26,831 nucleotides of DNA, taken from Pseudomonadota bacterium. GTDB lineage: Bacteria; Pseudomonadota; Gammaproteobacteria; Xanthomonadales; Xanthomonadaceae. The position numbers and the translations under genes were made by a program. The notes below the pieces were generated by a model. That model was not told where the DNA came from, ran no database searches, and was given only the letters and a program-made list of their open reading frames with translations. Where the stretch lies: positions 1-26,831 of the forward strand of contig JAEWNA010000291.1 in NCBI GenBank assembly GCA_023392975.1, written 5' to 3'. Of this stretch, positions 16,426-24,800 are shown piece by piece (the stretch's first letter is position 1; each line of letters starts with the position of its first letter).

Positions 16426-17847
16426 TTGTCTTCAAAGGTCGCGCCGCCAGCGGATTCGAACCGGTCGCTCTGGCGTGTGCTCCTGATGGCGCTGCGCGGC
16501 GGGCATCACGACTACACCTCCGGCTCGATGCGGGAGGCCCTCGTGCTGCTCGCGGTCCCGATGATGGTGGAAATGTTCGCGCAGTCCCTGCTTTCGATCG
16601 CCAGCGTGTTCTGGGTGTCAAAGATCGGCAGCGGGGCGGTGGCGGTCGTCGGGTTGACCGAGGTGGTGATGAGCCTCGTCTACGCCTTCGCGGTCGGCAT
16701 GTCGTTTGCAGCGACGGCTTTCGTCGCGCGCCGCATCGGCGAGGGCGGGCAATCGGATGCAGCGGCGCGCGGCGCCGCGCAGGTGATCATGCTTGGCTGG
16801 CTCATCTCGCTGATGCTCGGATTCGTGCTGTGGCTGTTCGGCGAAGGCGTGCTTCTCGCGCTGGGTGCGGCTCCGGACATCGCCACCGTCGGCTCCACCT
16901 ACGCGAAGACGATGTTCCTCGGCAACATCACCGTCTTCACCATGTTCCTCCTCAACGCGATCCTGCGCGGTTGCGGCGATCCGGCCTACTCGATGCGGAC
17001 CCTCTGGCTGGTGAACGCCGTGGACCTCGTGGCGGCACCCTGCCTGATCTTCGGACTCGGGCCTTTTCCGGAACTCGGCCTGACCGGCGCGGCCATCGCG
17101 ATCATCATCAGTCGCGGCGCGGGCGTCGTGTTCCAGTTCCGGCGGCTGAGCAGCGGAAAGAGCCGTCTGCAGTTGCGCCTACGCCACTTCGTGCCTGCGA
17201 TCGAGGACCTGCGCAAGATCGCGGTGATGTCCTGGAGCGGGATCGCGCAGATGGTGATCAGCAATACCAGCGGCGTCGGCCTGTTCGCGATCGCCGCGCT
17301 GTCCGGAACGATCGCGCTGGCCGGCAGCACGATCGCGATGAGGATCGTGCAGTTCGTCATGCTCCCGGGGGTCGGCATCGCCTTCGCTGCCGCCACCATG
17401 GTCGGCCAGAACCTCGGCGCAGGCCGGGCGGATCGCGCGAGCGACGCGATCCGCATCGCGACGCGGATGAATGTCGTATTCCTGACTGCGGTGGGCGTCG
17501 TCCTGTTCCTGCTGGCGCGCCCCATCGCCATGCTGTTCGCCGACCAGCCGGATGTCGTGCAGGAAGCGACGATCGCCATCAGGATCGTGGTGGTCGCCTT
17601 CCCGCTCTATGCGGCGGCGATGTGCCTGGAATCCGCATTCAATGGCGCCGGCGACACCTGGACACCGGCGCTGATCAACTTCCTGTGCCTGTGGGGCGTG
17701 CAGATCCCCCTTGCCTGGGTGCTCAGCACCCGGTTCGGCCTGGGCACGATCGGCGTCTACGTTTCGGTACCCATCAGTTTCACGCTGATGATGGCGCTCA
17801 CTGCCTGGCTGTTCGTCAAGGGGCGCTGGAAATCGCACGTGATCTGA
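16426..17847 (+). CDS. MATE family multidrug/toxin efflux pump
   Basis: A 473-residue polytopic membrane protein with about 12 hydrophobic segments in two similar halves, typical MATE length. Diagnostic parts include REALVLLAVPMMVEMF at the first helix, NAILRGCGDPAYSM in the first half and SAFNGAGDTWTPALIN in the matching place of the second half. MATE pumps export drugs or metabolites using a Na+ or H+ gradient. Here it may protect the producer or export the product. The start is a TTG at 16426: a GGAG sits 7 nt upstream (16415-16418), and no ATG or GTG in this frame has a better ribosome site. The ALDH gene follows after 44 bp, so they are probably co-transcribed. It is preceded by the divergent regulatory region. 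Confidence 0.93.
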   Translation: MSSKVAPPADSNRSLWRVLLMALRGGHHDYTSGSMREALVLLAVPMMVEMFAQSLLSIASVFWVSKIGSGAVAVVGLTEVVMSLVYAFAVGMSFAATAFVARRIGEGGQSDAAARGAAQVIMLGWLISLMLGFVLWLFGEGVLLALGAAPDIATVGSTYAKTMFLGNITVFTMFLLNAILRGCGDPAYSMRTLWLVNAVDLVAAPCLIFGLGPFPELGLTGAAIAIIISRGAGVVFQFRRLSSGKSRLQLRLRHFVPAIEDLRKIAVMSWSGIAQMVISNTSGVGLFAIAALSGTIALAGSTIAMRIVQFVMLPGVGIAFAAATMVGQNLGAGRADRASDAIRIATRMNVVFLTAVGVVLFLLARPIAMLFADQPDVVQEATIAIRIVVVAFPLYAAAMCLESAFNGAGDTWTPALINFLCLWGVQIPLAWVLSTRFGLGTIGVYVSVPISFTLMMALTAWLFVKGRWKSHVI

Positions 17848-17891
17848 GCCCGCCGCCGCCCACTGCCATCCCGTATCGAGAAGTTGCCGCA

Positions 17892-19385
17892 ATGAATGCG
17901 AACGATCCCCTGGCCACGTCCTTCCCCGCCGAGGTCGCCGACTTCCTCGCCAGACCCAAGCGCCTGCTGATCGGCAAAGGCTGGCTGGAGGGCAGTGGGG
18001 GCGCTCCGTTGCCGATCGGCAATCCGGCCGACGGGAGCCTGCTGACGGAGGTCCCGGTCGCCGGGCCGGCAGAGGTCGAAGAAGCCGTGTCGCACGCGCA
18101 GAAGGCGCTGCGAAGGTGGTCGGCGCTGTCGCCCGCGATGCGTGCGAGCTACCTCTTCCGGCTGGCCGACCTGCTGGAAAAGCACGCTGCCGAATTCGCG
18201 GCCATCGAATCGATCGACGTCGGCAAGCCGTTGATGGTCACGCGCATGCTCGATGTCCCCTTCGCCGCCGAGGTGATCCGGTACAACGCCGGCTGGGCCA
18301 CGAAACTGTGCGGGGAAACGTTCGACCTCGCACTGCAGTCCAGCCCCTTCCATGCCTACACGCGCCGGCACCCGATCGGCGTCGTCGCCGCGATCGTTCC
18401 GTGGAACTTCCCGCTGCTGCAGGCGGCGATGAAGCTCTCCGCCGCACTGGCCGCGGGCTGCGTGGCGATCCTGAAGCCCTCCGAGTTGACGCCCCTGAGC
18501 GCGCTGCGCCTCGGCGAACTGGTGCTGGAGGCGGGCTTCCCGCCCGGCGTGATCCAGATCCTGACCGGCATCGGCACGGAGACGGGTGCGGCGCTGGTGC
18601 GGCATCCCGGCGTGGACAAGGTCTCGTTCACCGGATCGACCGCGGTCGGACGCGACATCGTCCGGACCTGCGCCGAGGATTTCAAGCGTGTGACGGTGGA
18701 GCTCGGCGGCAAGTCGCCGAACATCGTCTTCGCCGATGCGGACCTGGAACAGGCCATCCTCGGTGCGGCGAACGCCACGTTCTTCAACGCCGGACAGGTC
18801 TGCTATGCCGGCACGCGCCTGTTCGTGGAGCAGTCGGTCTACGACACCGTCGTGGACGGGATCGCCAAGGCGGCCGAGAAGCTGCAGATCGGCCATCCGT
18901 TCGCACCGGAGACGGATCTGGGCCCGGTGGTCTCGGAACGGCAACTGGAGCGGATCGAGCGCTATGTCGGGGAGGGCGTGCGCGCTGGTGCCGAGGTCGT
19001 CACGGGCGGCGAACGCCTGGCACGCGCCGGGCACTACATGCCTCCGACGATCCTCGCAGGCACCACGCAGGACATGGCGGTCATGCGGGAAGAAATCTTC
19101 GGTCCGGTGCTGTGCGTACTGCCCTTCAAGACCATCAACGACGCGATCGCGATGGCCAACGATTCGCGATACGGCCTGGCCGCGGGCATCTGGTCGCGCG
19201 ATCTCAAGAAGGCGCATCGGACCGCAAACGCCCTGCAGGTCGGCACCGTCTGGGTCAATTGCTACCACACCGTGGACCCGGGGATGCCCTTCGGGGGCTG
19301 GCGCGAATCCGGCTGGGGCAGGGAGTTCGGCCGGGCCGGCGTCGAATCGTTCACGGAACTCAAATCGGTCGCCATGAAGCTGTAG
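17892..19385 (+). CDS. NAD(P)-dependent aldehyde dehydrogenase (betaine-aldehyde-dehydrogenase-like)
   Basis: A 497-residue ALDH-superfamily enzyme with all key residues: Asn172 in VPWNFP, Glu270 in VTVELGGKSPN, Cys304 in GQVCYAG, and the cofactor loop FTGSTAVGR. It oxidises an aldehyde to a carboxylic acid through a Cys thiohemiacetal. Overall sequence style is like betaine/aromatic aldehyde dehydrogenases, but substrate cannot be told. Its position between two export genes suggests either a tailoring step giving a carboxylate (which could feed the AsnB-type amidotransferase) or detoxification of a reactive aldehyde; both are inference. The start at 17892 (MNANDPLATSF) follows the MATE stop by 44 bp; the longer open frame running back to 16224 is a shadow of the MATE gene. 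Confidence 0.93.
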   Translation: MNANDPLATSFPAEVADFLARPKRLLIGKGWLEGSGGAPLPIGNPADGSLLTEVPVAGPAEVEEAVSHAQKALRRWSALSPAMRASYLFRLADLLEKHAAEFAAIESIDVGKPLMVTRMLDVPFAAEVIRYNAGWATKLCGETFDLALQSSPFHAYTRRHPIGVVAAIVPWNFPLLQAAMKLSAALAAGCVAILKPSELTPLSALRLGELVLEAGFPPGVIQILTGIGTETGAALVRHPGVDKVSFTGSTAVGRDIVRTCAEDFKRVTVELGGKSPNIVFADADLEQAILGAANATFFNAGQVCYAGTRLFVEQSVYDTVVDGIAKAAEKLQIGHPFAPETDLGPVVSERQLERIERYVGEGVRAGAEVVTGGERLARAGHYMPPTILAGTTQDMAVMREEIFGPVLCVLPFKTINDAIAMANDSRYGLAAGIWSRDLKKAHRTANALQVGTVWVNCYHTVDPGMPFGGWRESGWGREFGRAGVESFTELKSVAMKL

Positions 19386-19447
19386 ACCGCAGACCTGCAA
19401 CACTGGTCCCATCGCCCGTTGGACGCGGCCCGATTTTCGGACTGCTT

Positions 19448-19483
19448 GATCCCGGAATCGGGATTGGCGCTGGCGCCGGGATC
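19448..19483 (+). other. inverted repeat upstream of the adaptor gene
   Basis: GATCCCGG (19448-19455) and CCGGGATC (19476-19483) are exact complements, with further short complementary pieces between them (CGGGAT at 19459-19464; GGCGC/GCGCC at 19466-19477) that could form alternative hairpins. It lies in the 128-bp gap after the ALDH gene, about 30 bp before the adaptor start. There is no T-run, so it may be an operator or mRNA structure rather than a terminator. Confidence 0.4.
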
Positions 19484-19513
19484 GTAACGCCTTGTTTCGA
19501 AAGGCGAAGAAAG

Positions 19514-20797
19514 ATGGCACAGGATTTGCGGCAGGCGAACACCATGGACTACGCCAGACCCAAAAAGAAAACCCTCTTCAAGAACCGCAAGCTGCTGATC
19601 GCCATCGGCGTCGTCGCCCTGCTGGCTGGCGGCGTCGGACTCGCGAGCATCGATTTCACGACCCAACGGGTCGACCGCTCGAAGGTGACGATCGATACCG
19701 TCAAGCGGGGCGCGCTCGAGATCAAGGTGAACGCCAACGGCCAACTGGTCCCCAGGAACGTCGAGTACATCGCGTCCCAGGTGAACGGCCGGGTCGCCAA
19801 GACCTTCGTGAAGCCGGGCGATATCGTGAAGGCGGGCACCGTCCTGGTGCAGCTGGAGAATCCCCAGCTCGTCGCCAGCGAAGAGGAAGCCGAATCCGCG
19901 TGGGAAGGGGCGGTCAACGAAGCGAAAGCCGCGCGCGCTGACCTGCATGCGGAGCTGTTGACGCAGCAATCCGTGCTCACCCAGGCGAAGTTCGCGATGG
20001 AGCGTGCGCAGGTGCGATTGGACGCCGAGGCGAAGTTGGCCGGCCAGAACATCATCTCCGCCATCGACTACGCCAACAGCAAGCTCAACGTCGCGCAGAC
20101 GAAGCAGCAGTACGCCCTCGAACTGGAACGCTTCAACGCCATCCGCGACAACGTCAACGTCCAGATCGAAGTGCGCCAGTCACGTGCGAACGAATTGGCC
20201 AAGGCGCTCGAACGCGCGAAGGACCAGGTCTCCAATCTGCAGATCGTGTCCAGCATCGATGGCGTCGTGCAGGACCTGTCGGTCGATGTCGGCCAGCAGA
20301 TGCAGCCGAGCGCAGCGATCGGGCGGATCGCGCAGCCGGGCGAGCTTTACGCCGAATTGCGCATCCCGGCCCGTGAGGCCACCGACGTGCAGACAGGGCA
20401 AAAAGCCCTTATCGACACGCGGAACGGCGTGATCGAAGGCACGGTCAGCCGGATCGACCCGGCGGTCCGCGACGGCACGGTCATCGTCGACGTCGATCTG
20501 AAGGGAACCATGCCGCAAGGCGCCCGTCCGCAGCTGCAGGTCGAAGGCATCGTCTACATCGCCCAGCTTCCCAACACGCTGTATGTCGGACGTCCGGCCT
20601 ATGTCAAGTCGAATGCGGAAATCACCGTATACAAGCTCGACGACAGTGGTCGCTATGCCAGCAGATCGCCGATTCGGGCCGGCAAGGTCTCGCTGGATTA
20701 TCTGCAGGTGCTTTCCGGGCTGAAGGAAGGCGACCGCATCATCACTTCGGAAACCGGCGAATGGCGCAGCAAGGACAGAATCCTGCTGGACAACTGA
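19514..20797 (+). CDS. periplasmic adaptor (membrane fusion protein), MacA/HlyD type
   Basis: A 427-residue membrane fusion protein. Residues about 28-46 (KLLIAIGVVALLAGGVGL) form the inner-membrane anchor. Next comes a split lipoyl half-motif (VNGRVAKTFVKPGDIVKAG), a long alanine- and glutamate-rich coiled-coil hairpin (about residues 120-245), the second lipoyl half (SSIDGVVQDLSVDVGQQM), then beta-barrel and membrane-proximal parts with GVIEGTVSRIDPAVRDG and VLSGLKEGDRIIT. Such proteins bridge an inner-membrane ABC transporter to an outer-membrane channel. The gene is followed 103 bp later by a MacB/LolD-type ATPase, as in MacAB-like systems, but the permease is not next in line; the ADOP permease at 13360-15783 is the likely partner. 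The ATG at 19514 has a weak GAAGAAAG upstream; the ATG at 19544 is an alternative. Confidence 0.93.
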   Translation: MAQDLRQANTMDYARPKKKTLFKNRKLLIAIGVVALLAGGVGLASIDFTTQRVDRSKVTIDTVKRGALEIKVNANGQLVPRNVEYIASQVNGRVAKTFVKPGDIVKAGTVLVQLENPQLVASEEEAESAWEGAVNEAKAARADLHAELLTQQSVLTQAKFAMERAQVRLDAEAKLAGQNIISAIDYANSKLNVAQTKQQYALELERFNAIRDNVNVQIEVRQSRANELAKALERAKDQVSNLQIVSSIDGVVQDLSVDVGQQMQPSAAIGRIAQPGELYAELRIPAREATDVQTGQKALIDTRNGVIEGTVSRIDPAVRDGTVIVDVDLKGTMPQGARPQLQVEGIVYIAQLPNTLYVGRPAYVKSNAEITVYKLDDSGRYASRSPIRAGKVSLDYLQVLSGLKEGDRIITSETGEWRSKDRILLDN

Positions 20798-20900
20798 CCC
20801 CCACGCACCTTGCGCATCACGACGAAAGCACGGATGCCCCGTTCCGACAGACAGCGGGCACCACAACAGACGTACCATGCAAACGCATCAGGAGACCGCA

Positions 20901-21626
20901 GTGAACAAGCCGCATCTGATCGAACTTCAGGGAATCAAGAAGGTTTTCTACACTGAAGAAATGGAAACCTGGGCGCTCAACAACATCCATCTCTCCATCG
21001 ATGCAGGCGAATACGTTTCGATCAGTGGCCCGTCCGGCTGCGGGAAATCGACCTTGCTTTCGGTGATGGGTCTGCTGAATTCGTTTTCCGAAGGCAAGTA
21101 CCTGCTGAACGGGAAAGAAGTGTCCAGTCTCGGAGAAGCCGAACGCGCGCGCGTCCGGAACCAGGAAATCGGCTTCATCTTCCAGGCGTTCAACCTCATC
21201 GGAGACATGCGCGTATTCGAGAACGTCGAACTGCCGCTGACCTTCCGCGACGATCTCAGTCGCAAGCAGCGGCAGGAGATGGTGACCGAGGCCCTCGCCC
21301 AGGTGCAGATGGATCACAGGCAGAAGCACTATCCGGCCGAGCTCTCCGGCGGCCAGCAGCAGCGCGTCGCGATCGCGCGCGCGCTCGTTGGGCGGCCCAA
21401 GGTGCTCCTTGCCGACGAACCGACCGGCAACCTCGACTCCAAGAACGCGCAGATGGTCATGGACCTCCTCGGTACCCTCCACCGTGGCGGCAGCACGATC
21501 GTCATGGTCACGCATGACCCGCATTCGGCCGAACAGGCCAGCCGGCAGGTCTCGCTGTTCGACGGCAAGCTCGTCGATGACAGGGTCGGCAAGTCGCGCA
21601 TTCAGGCCGAGCCTGTCACTGGTTGA
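20901..21626 (+). CDS. ABC transporter ATPase, MacB/LolD type
   Basis: A 241-residue ATPase. Walker A is GPSGCGKST (residues 43-51), the signature is LSGGQQQR (about 148-155), Walker B is VLLADEP (about 168-174), followed by TGNLDSKN and the switch His in VTHDP. This pattern is that of the MacB/LolD/FtsE group, which powers mechanotransmission transporters with FtsX-type permeases, fitting the ADOP permease nearby. I chose the GTG at 20901 because AGGAG ends 6 nt upstream and MNKPHLIELQGIKKVF is the usual N-terminus; the ATG at 20877 has no ribosome site and would add 8 residues. It has no membrane domain of its own, so it must pair with a separate permease. Confidence 0.94.
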   Translation: MNKPHLIELQGIKKVFYTEEMETWALNNIHLSIDAGEYVSISGPSGCGKSTLLSVMGLLNSFSEGKYLLNGKEVSSLGEAERARVRNQEIGFIFQAFNLIGDMRVFENVELPLTFRDDLSRKQRQEMVTEALAQVQMDHRQKHYPAELSGGQQQRVAIARALVGRPKVLLADEPTGNLDSKNAQMVMDLLGTLHRGGSTIVMVTHDPHSAEQASRQVSLFDGKLVDDRVGKSRIQAEPVTG

Positions 21627-21816
21627 GAGAAAAATCTTCGAGATGGAGACAATCGACCGGATCGAACTCCATCATCCGGCCAGCCGCTCGACGACAGCCC
21701 GATTTTCCCTTATGCGTTCCTTGCCTTGATGCGGTGCAAGGGTTGAATTTGTCCTGAACGTCGTCGATGCTCTTGGTGACCGGCCACGACGGGTTCGGCG
21801 ATCAAGGGGCGGCTTC

Positions 21817-24800
21817 ATGGGGAAGGTGAAGGATTTACTGGCCGCATTGGCGAACCGGGGCATTCGGCTGTCCGCCAGCGAAGGCCAACTGTTGTGTTAC
21901 GCGCCGAAAGAAGCGCTGACCAGTGAACTGAAGTCAGCGATCGCCCGACACAAATCCGACCTCATCGCCCTGCTGTCGCCCGAGCGGGAGCAGGGCATTG
22001 CCGTACTCGACGATCGAGCAACGACTGGCGTCGAAACGGAGAAAGGTTCCGTCCTCCCGCTGTCCCTTGGGGCGCAGGGACTCTACATCTACCAGAAGAT
22101 GTCGCCGGAATCGGCGAAATACAACGTGCCGGTTTGCCTGGAACTGACGGGCGAGGTCGACACGCAGGTGCTGAAGCGGGCATGGGATGCCGTCCTCGAT
22201 CGTTTCCCGATCCTGATGACGAAAGTCATCGAAGGCGAAGACGCGCCTGCATTGGCCCTTGATCGCGACTGCAAGGCGACTGTGCTGGAAGTCTGTTCGG
22301 ATTCCGTCGATCGCGCAGCGACGATCCGACGTCTCCATGCGGTGGCACGCAAGCCATTCGATCTCGGCCAAGGACCACTGGTGCGGATCGAGCTCCATCG
22401 GTCGGGAGGTGCGACGTCCTACCTCCTGGTCGTGGCGCACCACATGATCTTCGATGGACATTCGGGGGTGCTGCTGATGCAGTCGCTCCTGGACGCCTAT
22501 CGCGGACTGTTGTCCACCGGAAAGGTCGAATTCCTCCTGCCGTCGACCGGGTACTCGGAATACGTGGCATGGGAGCAGTCCATGCTCGTTTCTTCCGAAG
22601 CGAAGAAGCATGCCGATTTCTGGAGGAAGCGGGCAGGGCGGGCAACATCCCCGTCTCGCCTGGCCGATCTGGTGCCGGAATCGGACCGTTCCCGCGGCGC
22701 GAGCGAATGCTTCTCCCTGACGCAGACGGTCGACGCCGGCCTTTCGGGCAGGATCCGCAACATTTCCCACGCCGCCGGTGTGACGCTGCCTGCGTTTTTC
22801 CTCGCCGCATTCACGCTCTTGTTGCGCCGGCACACGGCAGAAGACGAGATCGCCGTCATCATGCCCGTCAGTCAGAGGCAAGGACACAATTATTCCGGCG
22901 ACATCGGCTACTTCGTGAACATCCTGCCGATCCACGTGGACTTTGGCGCCGAGGATCAGGCGTTCATCGAGTTCGCGTCACGCGTGCAGAGGATATTGCT
23001 CGATGCCCTGTATCACGCCGCGTATCCGTATCCCCTCATCCGCACGTTTTCGTCCGACACCGACGACCGTATCGCCTCTTCCATCGGCATCGGCTATGCC
23101 TACCAGGATTTCCTGAGGCGCGATGCGTTCCATGACGTTTCTGGCGGCCTCGGACCGGAGGCGAAGACGGTAGAGGATATCCACCAGCAGGACGATTCCG
23201 AGTTCGGACTCCAGGTCTACGATGGTGAAGACACGTTCGCACTGAAAATGAGCTGCGACCCCGGAGTGTATGGCGAAGGATTCCTGGTCGATTTCCTGGA
23301 CCGATTCCAGAGGCTTCTGGAAGCCATCGCCGATCCCGGTGGGAGCGCATTGCACTTCTCTCTCGTGACGCAAGCGGAACGTCGACGCCTGCTTCACGAA
23401 TTCAATCCTGCAATGACGGCATTCCCGGCTGGCGACGTTTGCGGACTCTTCGAAGAAGCCGTCGGCCGCCATGCCGACGACATCGCCATCGTGTCCGCAT
23501 CCGGAGCCATGCGCTATCGGGACGTCGACGAGAAGAGTCGCCTTGCATCCGATGCGCTGAGGAGCGCAATGGGCGATGCGGGTGGCGTGGTCGGTCTGTG
23601 CATCGAACGATCCGCCGAGGCGATCGTCGGCCTGCTCGGGATCCTGCGCGCCGGCTGTTGCTTCCTGCCTCTTGATCCCGCCTATCCCGACGAAAGACTG
23701 GCCCACATGCTGAGCGATTCGGGCGCAAGGCTCGTGATTGCGGAGCCAGCGTTGCTGCCGAGGCTGGCATCGCTGGTCGGAGATGGCGTCGCGCTGGTCG
23801 CTTTCGAATCTCTTTTCGGCGGTCAACCGCTCCCCGGGCGCATCGATGCGCCCGATCGAGGTTCGCCGGAGAACGCAGCATGCCTGATCTACACCTCAGG
23901 CTCGACTGGGCAGCCCAAGGGCGTCCTCATCGGACATGCGGGTCTGGTCAACCACAACCGATTCGCGCGCGACTTCTACGGGATCACTGCTGCGGACACG
24001 CAGTTGCAATGCTCCAGCATGAGCTTCGATCTCTTCCTGGAAGAAGTGCTCACCGTCTTGACGAGTGGCGGGAAACTGGTCGTGGCCTCCGGAAAGGAGG
24101 CGCTCTCCATGCAGCGGCTGTCGACGCTGGCGGCCGAACACGAACTCACCGCGCTCAATCTCCCCACGGCGCACTTCCACGAAATCGCATCGTCCGACCT
24201 GCATTTCCCCTCGCTCCGCAAGGTCATCGTCGGCGGCGAAAGACTCGATCCCGCGAAGGCGCGCCGATTCCTGCAGCGGAACCCGCTCGCAGCGCTCTAC
24301 AACACCTACGGTCCCACCGAAACCACGATCATCAGCACCGCGACGAAAGTGACGCTGGAATCGCTCGACGAGCGAGAGGTCGCCACCATCGGAAAGCCGA
24401 TCGCCAATACGCGCATCTACATCCTCGACGGGAATCGGGAGCTGCAGCCGATCGGCATCCCGGGAGAGATCTGCATCGCCGGCGTGGGTGTTTCTCAAGG
24501 GTATCTCGGCCGGCCGGACATGACGCGCGAGCGCTTCGTCGACGATCCTTTCGAGCCTGGCGCCACGATGTATCTGACCGGCGACAGGGGACGGTGGCTC
24601 GACGACGGGAACATCGAATACCTCGGACGCATGGATCACCAGGTCAAGATCCGTGGATTTCGCGTGGAACCCGGCGAAGTCGAAGGTGTGCTTGGACAGC
24701 ATCCTGCGCTCGATCAGGTCGTCGTCGTCGCCCAGGGCGATCTTTCCTCCAGGCGCCTCGTCGCTTTCTACACCACGAATGCGCATGGGCCGGATGAAGA

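Noticed and set aside
16224..17891. Long N-terminal extension of the ALDH frame
   Set aside because: It is the out-of-frame shadow of the MATE gene; ALDH homology begins just after 17892.
21719..21747. Possible promoter upstream of the NRPS (TTGCCT, 17 bp, TGAATT)
   Set aside because: The -10 matches only half of the consensus and nothing else supports it; read-through from the ATPase gene is equally possible.
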